Origin: Balnearium lithotrophicum
GTDB lineage: Bacteria; Aquificota; Aquificia; Desulfurobacteriales; Desulfurobacteriaceae
Reading direction: 5' to 3'
Assembly (NCBI RefSeq): GCF_900182585.1
Contig: NZ_FXTM01000011.1
Location: forward strand, 1-59,475
DNA length: 59,475 bases
In this document: piece after piece, positions 43,381-51,715 of the stretch
Layout of the letters: each line of letters begins with the position of its first letter
How positions within the stretch are numbered: position 1 is the first letter of the stretch
The notes under the pieces: model-generated
Seen by the model: the letters and a program-made list of their open reading frames with translations, nothing else
What the model was told of the DNA's origin: nothing
Database searches by the model: none
Program-made: the position numbers and the translations under genes

Positions 43381-45219
43381 TTAAACGAATAGAATGAGAA
43401 TGAAGATTGTTATTACCCCTGCAACAAAGTAAGTAAGGTAGTCTATAATGTCTCCCGTTTGAATTTTTCTACACTTGTCCCAACAGTAAAGGGAGAGCTT
43501 TGCCGTACCGTTAACTGCTCCATCAACAACGTTTATGTCAAACCACTCAACTGCCTTTGCAATTGAACCGTAAAATACGTTCCTACACAACCACTTTATT
43601 CCATCATCAACAAGCCATCCCTTGTAGAGGAATTCATTTATCGCCCTACCTATTGGATGGGCAAGGAATTTAACGGTCTCAACAGTCCTCTTGTAGTAAA
43701 TGAGGAAAACTATTCCAAACAGAATAAACATGACTGTTAGAGTAGCCACTAAGAGGTTGAGAATGAATGGCTCGTGAACTTCTCCAAATAGATAGTGGAT
43801 TATTTTCTCCTTGAAGAATGGAATTAGAATAGTTAGAGAGGCCAAAACGTAGAGAGGAATCAACATTACAGGATAGGCTTCCCTTGCTTTCTTTGAGTAT
43901 TCGGAAGGTTCCCCTGTAAATACGACAAACCAGAGTCTGAAACCGTAAGCTATACACAGAACGGCAGCAACGAAGGTTAGTCCAAAAATAACGGGATTAC
44001 CGTACTCGTAGACGGCTCCCAAAATCCAGTCTTTACTGAAGAACCCGTTAAACGGAGGAACCCCTGAGAGGGCTAAGATACCAATTAGGAAAAGAACGGC
44101 CGTTTGAGGCATGTACTTCATAAGGCCGCCCAATTTAAAGGCATCCTTCTGGTGATGGGTCATATGGATAACAGCACCTGCAGCTAAAAAGAGAAGGGCC
44201 TTAAAAATTGCGTGGTTTAGCAGGTGGAATATACCTGCTGCCGCTGAACCTACCCCAAGAGCCACAAACATTAAAGCAAGGTGCTCCATCGTTGAAAATG
44301 CAAGAATCTTCTTTATCTCTGTATGGGCAAGAGCTCCTGTTGCAGCTATGAAGGCAGAGAGAGCTCCAACGAACGCAACAACAATCAGGGCGTGAGAGTA
44401 ATCAAAGAATGGAAACATTCTTGCAACTAAGTAAACTCCAGCGTTAACCATTGTAGCAGCGTGGATAAGAGCTGAAACCGTTGTGGGACCTTCCATAGCA
44501 TCCAAGAGCCACGGGAACAGAGGGAACTGGGCAGATTTTCCAACGGCTCCTATAAAAATCAGAATTGAAATGATTAAACCTAACTTAACACTGAAGGCTC
44601 CAGCTAATGCAAGAGCATTAAGCTCCTGAAAGTTCATAGTTCCAAGGAGTACCCAGGCTACTAAGATTCCGGCGAGCATAAAGACATCACCAAACCTCGT
44701 CATAACGAAGGCTTTTAAGGCAGCCTCAGCTGCACTCTTCTTCCAGTACCAGTAACCGATGAGCAGGTAGGAACATAGACCGACACCTTCCCAGAATATG
44801 TAGAGACCTACAAGGTTACTGACAAAGACAAGTCCAACCATAGAGCCAATAAAAAAGAGTTTCTCAAAGTAGTACCTGTGAGGTGACTCGTCCTCCTCCA
44901 TGTATCCCTTGGAGAAGACAATATCTAAGAAGCCGATTCCAGTAGCTATTAGAGCCATTACTATTGATAAACTATCAACGTAAACCCCAAGTGGAACTTT
45001 AAAGGAACCGAAGGTAAACCAGTTAAATTCATGGATGACAGGATGTTCCCCCATACTAACTGCTATGTAACATGTAAGTAGGAAGCCAGTTAAGCCAGTT
45101 AGTGCAGCCACCCAGAATGAGTTCCACCTTTCGGTAAATTTTCCAATTAGAAAGGCCAAGATACTTCCAAGGAAAAATATCCCGATAGTTAAGTAGACCA
45201 CCTTCTCCATTCCTACCAC
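43381..45219 (-). CDS. nuoL: Complex I-like proton pump subunit NuoL
   Basis: NuoL is the distal antiporter-like subunit with a long lateral helix. Present are GVGLCSYLLIGYWYWKKSAA, AVGKSAQFPLFPWLLDAMEG and PTTVSALIHAATMVNAGVYL. The C-terminal extension for the lateral helix and anchor helix is complete (612 residues). The start overlaps nuoK by 7 nt. Confidence 0.96.
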   Translation of the reverse strand: MVGMEKVVYLTIGIFFLGSILAFLIGKFTERWNSFWVAALTGLTGFLLTCYIAVSMGEHPVIHEFNWFTFGSFKVPLGVYVDSLSIVMALIATGIGFLDIVFSKGYMEEDESPHRYYFEKLFFIGSMVGLVFVSNLVGLYIFWEGVGLCSYLLIGYWYWKKSAAEAALKAFVMTRFGDVFMLAGILVAWVLLGTMNFQELNALALAGAFSVKLGLIISILIFIGAVGKSAQFPLFPWLLDAMEGPTTVSALIHAATMVNAGVYLVARMFPFFDYSHALIVVAFVGALSAFIAATGALAHTEIKKILAFSTMEHLALMFVALGVGSAAAGIFHLLNHAIFKALLFLAAGAVIHMTHHQKDAFKLGGLMKYMPQTAVLFLIGILALSGVPPFNGFFSKDWILGAVYEYGNPVIFGLTFVAAVLCIAYGFRLWFVVFTGEPSEYSKKAREAYPVMLIPLYVLASLTILIPFFKEKIIHYLFGEVHEPFILNLLVATLTVMFILFGIVFLIYYKRTVETVKFLAHPIGRAINEFLYKGWLVDDGIKWLCRNVFYGSIAKAVEWFDINVVDGAVNGTAKLSLYCWDKCRKIQTGDIIDYLTYFVAGVITIFILILFV

Positions 45220-45521
45220 CTCAGGTTCCTAATTTTTGATGGAATAACCTCTCCAAAGCGCTTGTAAAAGACTATAACGATTGCAAGTCCTACAGCTGCC
45301 TCTAAAGCAGCAAGACCTATCGTAAAGAAGGTAAAGATTTCCCCATTAACATTCCTCTGGGAGGAGAAAACTGCCAGGTTAAGGTTTGCTGCATTGATTA
45401 CCATCTCAACGGCAAAGAGCATTCTTATAACGGATTTCCTCGACAAGAGACCGTAAACCCCTACTGCCAAAAGGGAGAATGATAAAAAGAGATAGAGATG
45501 AACATCAGCTTCCAAGAGCAT
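45213..45521 (-). CDS. nuoK: Complex I membrane subunit NuoK
   Basis: NuoK is a three-helix membrane subunit with buried glutamates in the proton path. The product (102 residues) shows VIRMLFAVEMVINAANLNLA with the conserved Glu, and IGLAALEAAVGLAIVIVFYK with a second one. It overlaps nuoL by 7 nt and nuoJ by 1 nt. Confidence 0.95.
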   Translation of the reverse strand: MLLEADVHLYLFLSFSLLAVGVYGLLSRKSVIRMLFAVEMVINAANLNLAVFSSQRNVNGEIFTFFTIGLAALEAAVGLAIVIVFYKRFGEVIPSKIRNLRW

Positions 45522-46000
45522 TATTTAGCCTCCCTCTTCTTTGTAATAATTGCATTTCCCATATAGAGAAGAGCCGCTACAATGAAACCTAAAACAATTG
45601 TGAAGAAAGAGTACTTCTCCACAAAAACAGTTCCTAAATAGGAGGTTTCGTAAACTTTAAAGGGTAAGTTATCTATGGCCGATAAGAAGGAAAATCCTGT
45701 TCCAATGATGAGTAGAATCAGGCTCAATAGAATTGCCTTTACTGCTTTTCCAGAGGGTTTCTTGTAACTTTCACCCACCATCATAATTGCAAAGAGAACG
45801 AGAATCGTTACTCCTCCTGCATAAATTGCTAACTGAACTCCTCCAAGAACCGGCATGTTAAGTCCAAAGTAGACGAGAGCAACTTCAGATAGGAGAATGA
45901 TGAAGGATATAGCAGCCCATAGGAGGGAGGTAGCCTCAAGAGCTATTATTGCCGAAATAACTATAACGGCATAGATAATCCAAAAGTAGACGTTTCCCAT
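45521..46000 (-). CDS. nuoJ: Complex I membrane subunit NuoJ
   Basis: NuoJ is a five-helix membrane subunit. The third-helix pattern is VALVYFGLNMPVLGGVQLAI followed by YAGGVTILVLFAIMMVGES, typical of the family. The 159 residues are short but complete. It lies between nuoI and nuoK with 1-nt overlaps. Confidence 0.93.
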   Translation of the reverse strand: MGNVYFWIIYAVIVISAIIALEATSLLWAAISFIILLSEVALVYFGLNMPVLGGVQLAIYAGGVTILVLFAIMMVGESYKKPSGKAVKAILLSLILLIIGTGFSFLSAIDNLPFKVYETSYLGTVFVEKYSFFTIVLGFIVAALLYMGNAIITKKREAK

Positions 46001-46521
46001 TACTCCTCTCCTTTCTTCTCTTTTAATTGAGCCTGTTTTTTCCTTAAAGCTTCCTGTTTCTTTTTCTCTATTAACTCTTCCATCTTTTTAGCTTTCTCTA
46101 TTGCTTCGTCCAAATTTTCTGGTTCAAAGATAAACTTCTGCAGGTTATCCCACGTCGCAGGTTCTATAATCATTTCGTAGTGGTCAGTTAACTTAATCGC
46201 TTTTTCTGGTTTTGTTGGGCAGGCATCCTCACACAAACCACAGTACATACACTCGTTTCCTCTAACTTTTGGAACAGCCCTTGGTTTCTTTACTCCTGTG
46301 GGAACCATATCTATACACTTAACAGGACATGCCCTTGCACACATTCCACAGCCGATACAGAGCTCTGCATTTATCCTGTGTTTACCCCTGTAGTGGAGCT
46401 CCCTCCTAACTCCTCTATCCCACCAGACCTCTGTAGCCTTTGGCGAGAAGAGTGCTTTTGTAACCCTCAAAACCTTCTTTGTTGCTTCTATCGGTATTCT
46501 TAAAGCATTTTTCTCTCCCAT
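46000..46521 (-). CDS. nuoI: Complex I 8Fe-8S ferredoxin subunit NuoI
   Basis: NuoI holds clusters N6a and N6b, the path from the electron input to N2. Two [4Fe-4S] motifs are seen: CIGCGMCARACPVKC and CMYCGLCEDACPTKP. The C-terminus is a Lys/Glu-rich tail of about 30 residues. Because NuoE, NuoF and NuoG are missing from the operon, NuoI could be the direct entry for a ferredoxin-type donor, which is inference. Confidence 0.95.
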   Translation of the reverse strand: MGEKNALRIPIEATKKVLRVTKALFSPKATEVWWDRGVRRELHYRGKHRINAELCIGCGMCARACPVKCIDMVPTGVKKPRAVPKVRGNECMYCGLCEDACPTKPEKAIKLTDHYEMIIEPATWDNLQKFIFEPENLDEAIEKAKKMEELIEKKKQEALRKKQAQLKEKKGEE

Positions 46522-46533
46522 CTTCCTCTCCTT

Positions 46534-47478
46534 TTAGGAAATAAACATTTTTACGAAAATAACAAAAGCCAAGTTCAAAAGAGCTAAAGGTGTTAGAGCC
46601 TTCCAACAGAATCTTAAAAGTTGGTCCATCTTTATACGGGGAGTTGAGGCTCTAACGACAAAGGTGAAGACGTAGAGGAAAAAGATTTTCAACAAGAACC
46701 AAACAACTCCTGGGAGGATTGGTCCTTTAAAACCACCTAAGAATAGAACAACAGCTACGGAATAGAGGGCGAAGAGCTCTATAAGCTTTGAGAGAACCAA
46801 AATGGCGTAATTAAACCCTCCAAACTCTGTTAGAAATCCATAAACTATCTCCTGTTCTGCCTCTGGAATGTCAAACGGAGGCCTATCGGTGACTATCAAA
46901 GCGGCAGTGATAAAAATCAGGAAAGCCGGAAGAAGTATTAGAAAGCTCAAAAAGGAGCTCTTATGAACAATCTCTAAGTGGTTTAGAGTTCCGAAGAAAA
47001 CGGCTGCTGCCAGTGCAGAGAGCCAGAGGGGAATCTCACCGGATATCATTTGGTTAACTACCCTAAGTCCCCCAATAAACGAGTACTTACTCTTCGAGGC
47101 CCAACCGGCATAGAAGAAAACGGGAGGCATACCTGTAACAAGAGCAAGAACTATCAATAGGTCAAAGCTCGTACTAACTATGTAACTATTTTCAGAAAAT
47201 GGAATAAAAGCAATTAGAGCTGCAACCATTAAAAAGGCAACAAAAGGTATGAGGGAAAAGAGAAGTTTGTTCGCCCTCCTCTGTATTATGAATTCCTTTT
47301 GGAGTAGTTTAAAAACATCGGCCGTTGTTTGAAGAATTCCCCATTTACCTACGTAGTATGGACCAGTTCTTAAGTGAACATCTGCAAGGACTTTCCTCTC
47401 CATGTAGAAAATTCCCAAGAAAACTATCAGCAAGAAGAGAAAACCGGGAAAGAAAATTGCCTTAAGCCAAGCTTCCAT
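46534..47478 (-). CDS. nuoH: Complex I membrane subunit NuoH
   Basis: NuoH joins the membrane arm to the quinone site. The conserved start YMERKVLADVHLRTGPYYVG and DVFKLLQKEF are present, as is ERxEiD-like DRPPFDIPEAEQEIVYGFLT, the charged loop near the quinone channel. Length (314) is normal, with about eight helices. Confidence 0.95.
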   Translation of the reverse strand: MEAWLKAIFFPGFLFLLIVFLGIFYMERKVLADVHLRTGPYYVGKWGILQTTADVFKLLQKEFIIQRRANKLLFSLIPFVAFLMVAALIAFIPFSENSYIVSTSFDLLIVLALVTGMPPVFFYAGWASKSKYSFIGGLRVVNQMISGEIPLWLSALAAAVFFGTLNHLEIVHKSSFLSFLILLPAFLIFITAALIVTDRPPFDIPEAEQEIVYGFLTEFGGFNYAILVLSKLIELFALYSVAVVLFLGGFKGPILPGVVWFLLKIFFLYVFTFVVRASTPRIKMDQLLRFCWKALTPLALLNLAFVIFVKMFIS

Positions 47479-47487
47479 ACTATCCTC

Positions 47488-48657
47488 CTACCTGTCTATA
47501 TCACCGTGACACATGTAAAGGGAAGCAAATATAACGGGAACGTCAGCAAGCTTAACGTTCTTCATAAACTCCGGCATGGCCCAGAGATTTGCAAAGGAGG
47601 GAGCCCTCATCTTCAACCTGTAAGGCCCTGTTCCTCCATCACTTATTAAGTGGAAACCGAAACAGCCTCTGGCCCACTCAACGTTGACGTAAGCCTCCCC
47701 CGGAGGAACCTTAATCGGAAACTTCGTTCTCCACTCACCCTCAGGCATTCCCTCTACTGCCTGTCTTATTATCTTTGCAGATTCCTGAAGTTCTTCCCAG
47801 ATAACAAGATACCTTGCATAGGCATCTCCCTCCTCTTTCGTAACAACGTTAAAATCCAACTCTCCATAGGCAGCATACGGATAGTCCTTTCTAATATCTG
47901 AAGGAACACCTGAAGCCCTGAGAGCAGGTCCTGCGAGTCCCCATTCTACAGCCTTCTCCTTTGGAACAACTCCTACACCCTGAGAGCGGAGTTTCAACGT
48001 TGGATTGTCAACAAAAACTTCACCAAACCTCGGGATAAACTCTTTCTCCAAAAAGTCAACGGCTAAAATCATCTTTTCGATGAATGCTCCTGTGGGTTCA
48101 TATCTAACTCCTCCAGGAACAATAGAAGCCGTTGCTATCCTTTGGCCCGAATAGATTTCAAAGGCATCTAAAAACTTTTCACGGGCAATGAGAGCCCACT
48201 GTATAGGGGTTGCAACTCCTAAAACACCGATAAAACTCCCTAAGCCTATTAAATGGCTAACTATCCTTCCCCCTTCACACAGAATAGTCCTAACGTAATC
48301 TGCTTTCTTAGGAACTTCCACTTGAGCAATTTTCTCGGCAGCAATGGAGTATCCCGTCATAGTCCCGAAATTATCAATAAAGCAGGCTCTCTCAACGTTT
48401 ACGATTGCATTTATCCACGTTCTATACTCAACCAGCTTTTCAAGAAGCCTCAAAACGTAACCGATGTCAGGGTCTACCTTTACAACTTCATCACCATCAA
48501 CCCATACCTTTAACCTCATAGGTCCAGAAGCTGGATGCTGAACCCCCCAGTTGAGCTGTAAAATCTTCTCCTGTAGGAGACCTAAGTCTTCTCCGTTAAC
48601 CTCTTTTGTCTCCTCAACGACAAATGTATAACCTGCCAAGTTAATACTGTTTCCCAT
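47488..48657 (-). CDS. nuoD: Complex I 49-kDa-like subunit NuoD, divergent quinone site
   Basis: NuoD forms the quinone cavity with NuoB and NuoH. The family pattern is clear over its length (DIGYVLRLLEKLVEYRTW, SGQRIATASIVPGGV, LRSQGVGVVPKEKAVEWGLA). Two expected quinone-site residues are altered by eye alignment: the HPATHG motif reads HPASG-P, losing the second His, and the Tyr of the DYV segment is replaced by Phe93, next to Cys92. The C-terminal DPVxGEVDR reads YMCHGDIDR. The residues otherwise align without large gaps. The stop of nuoC overlaps its ATG (TAATG). Confidence 0.9.
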   Translation of the reverse strand: MGNSINLAGYTFVVEETKEVNGEDLGLLQEKILQLNWGVQHPASGPMRLKVWVDGDEVVKVDPDIGYVLRLLEKLVEYRTWINAIVNVERACFIDNFGTMTGYSIAAEKIAQVEVPKKADYVRTILCEGGRIVSHLIGLGSFIGVLGVATPIQWALIAREKFLDAFEIYSGQRIATASIVPGGVRYEPTGAFIEKMILAVDFLEKEFIPRFGEVFVDNPTLKLRSQGVGVVPKEKAVEWGLAGPALRASGVPSDIRKDYPYAAYGELDFNVVTKEEGDAYARYLVIWEELQESAKIIRQAVEGMPEGEWRTKFPIKVPPGEAYVNVEWARGCFGFHLISDGGTGPYRLKMRAPSFANLWAMPEFMKNVKLADVPVIFASLYMCHGDIDR

Positions 48658-49124
48658 TATTTCTTCTCCTTACTCGGCTTTCTATGCTTCTTGAAATCGT
48701 AGGACTTTCTGAGTGGGAACCATCCTTTAGCCCACTCAGGGAGAAGCATAACTTCTAATCGTGGATGTCCTACAAACTCAACTCCAAACATTTCCCATGC
48801 TTCCCTCTCGTGAGGCTGTAGAGGAGGAAAAATATCGTAAACACTGGGAATGGAAGGATTCTCAGGAGGAAGTTCTACCCTTACCATAACGAGTTTTTTG
48901 TTGAATACATCCTCAACAATGTAGTTAACTTGGAATCCCTTCCCTTTAGGAGTGTAGTCAACAACCGAAACTGTATGAGCGTAAGAAAACCCATTTTCCT
49001 TTAAAAACCTCATTAAATCCCTTATACGCTCCCTCGTAGCATGAATAAGAATCATATTTATGTCGTAAGTTTCACTCTCAAAACCAAATTTACTTTTAAC
49101 TCTTTCTTTTACCTCTTCCAACAT
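48657..49124 (-). CDS. nuoC: Complex I 30-kDa-like subunit NuoC
   Basis: NuoC is a peripheral-arm subunit that packs against NuoD. The family motif is LQPHEREAWEMFGVEFVGHP, followed by LEVMLLPEWAKGWFPLRKSY. It is a separate gene and not fused to NuoD as in E. coli. The 155-residue length is typical of the separate form. Confidence 0.93.
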   Translation of the reverse strand: MLEEVKERVKSKFGFESETYDINMILIHATRERIRDLMRFLKENGFSYAHTVSVVDYTPKGKGFQVNYIVEDVFNKKLVMVRVELPPENPSIPSVYDIFPPLQPHEREAWEMFGVEFVGHPRLEVMLLPEWAKGWFPLRKSYDFKKHRKPSKEKK

Positions 49125-49135
49125 ACTATTCCCCT

Positions 49136-49606
49136 TTAGTACTGAATTTCCTCCATCCTGTTTGGAAACTTCCTTGCTACATTTTCCCTATCCCTTTTGA
49201 TTATCTCCTTCAATCTCAAAAGTCCCTCAAGGGTTGCTTCCGGATTGGGGGGACATCCCGCTACAAAAACATCAAAGGGTATGTACTGGGAAACATCAAC
49301 TGCTACAAAGTCAGAATCCCAGTATGGCCCTCCGCCTGCTGCACATGCTCCCATTCCAAAAACGTACCTCGGTTCTGGCATCTGCTGGTAAACTCTCAGG
49401 AGAACTGGAAGAACCTTTCTGGAAACCAAACCTGTAACAATTATGAAGTCTGCCTGTCTTGGACTTGGGGTCATCATAAATCCGTACCTTTCCCAGTCAA
49501 ACCTTGGCCCCATAAGGGCAAGAACTTCCAAAGAGCAGCAGCCACTACAAAAGTGAACTCCCCAGGGAGAATTTGACCTGCTCCAATCAAAAAACTTTAA
49601 AATCAT
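49136..49606 (-). CDS. nuoB: Complex I N2-cluster subunit NuoB
   Basis: NuoB binds the terminal cluster N2. The tandem cysteine pair lies in HFCSGCCSLEVLALMG (Cys23-Cys24), where most homologues read LACCA, so an extra Cys20 is present. The other ligands are in MGACAAGGG and AGCPPNPEATLEGL. The 156-residue length is normal. It overlaps nuoA by 4 nt. Confidence 0.93.
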   Translation of the reverse strand: MILKFFDWSRSNSPWGVHFCSGCCSLEVLALMGPRFDWERYGFMMTPSPRQADFIIVTGLVSRKVLPVLLRVYQQMPEPRYVFGMGACAAGGGPYWDSDFVAVDVSQYIPFDVFVAGCPPNPEATLEGLLRLKEIIKRDRENVARKFPNRMEEIQY

Positions 49607-49938
49607 TTTCTATTTCCTCCGACCATTATGTAGGTAAGCGGAATCATAAGGAGAAGAGAGAAGAGAATAAATATCCAGCCAAACTTAGGGTCTCCCTTTC
49701 CAATGGAATAGAGGACGAAGAAGACACCGGCTATATCCATGGCTATAAAGATGATTGCATAGAAGTAGTATTGAAAGTTAACACTTGAAATGATAGGTTC
49801 TGGAGCCGGTAAGCCACACTCGTAGGTATCCTCCTTTACAGGATGGGGATTCTTAGGAGCTATAGAAACGGACAGAAGCCACAGAGAAAGACCTGCCAAT
49901 GTCATAACTATTATGAACACGATAAAGCTGTAGAGCAT
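49603..49938 (-). CDS. nuoA: Complex I membrane subunit NuoA
   Basis: NuoA is a three-helix membrane subunit. The conserved loop YECGLPAPE with Cys-Gly and the glutamate helix (IIFIAMDIAGVFFVLYSIG) are present. It is the first gene of nuoABCDHIJKLMN and follows a GAAGGAGAGG ribosome-binding site. Confidence 0.95.
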   Translation of the reverse strand: MLYSFIVFIIVMTLAGLSLWLLSVSIAPKNPHPVKEDTYECGLPAPEPIISSVNFQYYFYAIIFIAMDIAGVFFVLYSIGKGDPKFGWIFILFSLLLMIPLTYIMVGGNRK

Positions 49939-49968
49939 TCTTCCTCTCCTTCACAGTGTGATATTGGA

Positions 49969-49997
49969 ATTTTACTAAAATGTAAACAATTTGTAAA
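49969..49997 (-). promoter_or_regulatory. Promoter of the nuo operon
   Basis: On the minus strand TTTACA (49992-49997) and TAAAAT (49969-49974) are 17 nt apart, each 5 of 6 to consensus. The start of transcription would fall near 49962, leaving a short leader of about 24 nt to the nuoA ATG. The gap between pstB and nuoA shows no strong terminator. Confidence 0.7.
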
Positions 49998-50001
49998 CAA
50001 T
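49981..50001. repeat. Tandem 10-bp direct repeat over the nuo -35 element (operator candidate)
   Basis: TGTAAACAAT occurs at 49981-49990 and again at 49992-50001, an 11-bp period or one helical turn. The repeats cover the -35 element and upstream spacer of the nuo promoter, so a regulator bound there would act on it. The regulator is unknown. Confidence 0.55.
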
Positions 50002-50080
50002 CTGCAAAAACAAAAGATTAAGTATTTTGAATGATAGAAAGTTTATAACAAAAGAGGTATTGTTTTTCAACAGGTGGGAT

Positions 50081-50860
50081 TTAACCGAACCTTCCTGTGA
50101 TGTAATCCTCTGTCAATTTCTCCTTGGGTTTAATGAACATCTCCTCAGTCCTATTAAACTCTATAAGCTCTCCCAAGTACATAAAGGCGGTGTAGTCTGA
50201 AACCCTTGCGGCCTGCTGCATGTTGTGTGTAACTATTAGAACTGTAAGTTTATCCTTAAAGCTAACAACCAACTCCTCTATTTTTGCCGTTGAAATAGGG
50301 TCAAGTGCAGATGTTGGCTCATCAAAAAGTAAAACCTCGGGCTCAACTGCTATAGCTCTCGCAATGCACAGCCTCTGCTGCTGACCTCCTGAAAGGGCAC
50401 TTGCCGGCTTGTTGAGTTTATCCTTTACCTCATCCCATAGAGCTGCATCCTTTAACGCCTTTTCAACTCTATCCTCAAGCTCCTTCCTGTTCTTTATTCC
50501 CTGAAGCCTCAATCCGTAGGCCACATTGTCAAAAATCGACATGGGAAAAGCTGTGGGCTTTTGAAAGACCATTCCAACCCTAATTCTCAGTTTTATAAGG
50601 TCGTAGTCCGGTTCAAGTATGTTTTCTCCGTCCAAGAGAATTTTTCCTTCGTACCTGTTCCCGGGATAGAGGTCGTGCATTCTGTTAAAGCACCTTAAAA
50701 GTGTTGTCTTTCCACATCCTGAGGGACCAATAAGTGCAGTAACTCTCTTTTCAGGAATTTTGAACGAAATATTTTTTAGAATGTGGTTATTCCCGTAGTA
50801 GAAGTTGAGGTTTTGAACTTCAAGTTTTATACTCTCTGTAGGTTCTATAACAAAGGCCAT
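50081..50860 (-). CDS. pstB: Phosphate ABC transporter ATPase PstB
   Basis: PstB powers high-affinity phosphate uptake. Motifs are Walker A ([20 protein letters not shown]), the ABC signature [20 protein letters not shown] and Walker B ([15 protein letters not shown]). The 259-residue length is normal. It is the last gene of pstC-pstA-pstB; no phoU follows. Confidence 0.96.
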   Translation of the reverse strand: MAFVIEPTESIKLEVQNLNFYYGNNHILKNISFKIPEKRVTALIGPSGCGKTTLLRCFNRMHDLYPGNRYEGKILLDGENILEPDYDLIKLRIRVGMVFQKPTAFPMSIFDNVAYGLRLQGIKNRKELEDRVEKALKDAALWDEVKDKLNKPASALSGGQQQRLCIARAIAVEPEVLLFDEPTSALDPISTAKIEELVVSFKDKLTVLIVTHNMQQAARVSDYTAFMYLGELIEFNRTEEMFIKPKEKLTEDYITGRFG

Positions 50861-50869
50861 TAATCCCTC

Positions 50870-51712
50870 CTATCTTTTGAACTTGTAATGGGCGATAATC
50901 CTTCCAAGAATATTTGCTCCAAGTACACCAAAGGTAAGAATAATTGCAGCTGCCCAAGCTAAGTTCTGCCAGTACTCGTAAGGACTCATTGCATAGTCGT
51001 ACATCGTGACAGTCAAAGAAGCCATAGGCTGAAACATATTTAAAGTAAAGAAGTTATTGTTGAATGAGGTAAAGAGTAATGGAGCTGTTTCACCTCCAAT
51101 TCTTGCAACTGATAGAATCACACCTGTGAGAATACCTGTTATTGCAGCCCTGTAAACAACATCTTTAATAACCTTGTACTTTGTAGCTCCAAGGGCATAT
51201 GCAGCCTCACGGAGCTCCGGCGGAACCATTCTCAGCATGTCATCTGTAGTCCTAAGAATTATGGGAACCATCATTATTGCAAGTGATAGAGCTCCGGCAA
51301 ACCCTGAAAAGTGGCCGATAGGCTTTACGGCAATCGCATATATAAATGTACCAACAACGATGGAAGGCACGCTCATTAAGACGTCGGATAAATCCCTGAC
51401 AAAGTTTGCCAATCTACTGTTCTTTCCGTACTCAGAAAGGTAAGTACCTGCAAGAATTCCAAATGGGATTCCTATTACTGAAGCAGTCAGAACAATTAGA
51501 GTTTGTCCTACTATTGCGTGTTTAAGTCCACCTGTATTATCCCCAGGAGCAGGAGGGTCTCCTATAAAAACCTGTAAGGAGAGGGTTGAGAATCCCTTGT
51601 AAAGAAGGGTTCCCAATATCCAGAAGAGCCACATTATTCCAAATAGGGCAGCAAGGGTTGAGAGAACTAAAATAAAACCATTAACAATCTTCCTTCTCCT
51701 AACTGCGTCCAC
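50870..51712 (-). CDS. pstA: Phosphate ABC transporter permease PstA
   Basis: PstA is one of the two membrane subunits of the phosphate importer. The EAA-type loop is seen as REAAYALGATKYKVIKDVVY, followed by IGGETAPLLFTSFNN, typical for PstA. The protein has about six helices in 280 residues. It lies 3 nt after pstC. Confidence 0.95.
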   Translation of the reverse strand: MDAVRRRKIVNGFILVLSTLAALFGIMWLFWILGTLLYKGFSTLSLQVFIGDPPAPGDNTGGLKHAIVGQTLIVLTASVIGIPFGILAGTYLSEYGKNSRLANFVRDLSDVLMSVPSIVVGTFIYAIAVKPIGHFSGFAGALSLAIMMVPIILRTTDDMLRMVPPELREAAYALGATKYKVIKDVVYRAAITGILTGVILSVARIGGETAPLLFTSFNNNFFTLNMFQPMASLTVTMYDYAMSPYEYWQNLAWAAAIILTFGVLGANILGRIIAHYKFKR

Positions 51713-51715
51713 TTC

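Noticed and set aside
49939-50080. A terminator after pstB
   Set aside because: Only a very short imperfect pairing (AACAA/TTGTT) was found, without a clear T tract.
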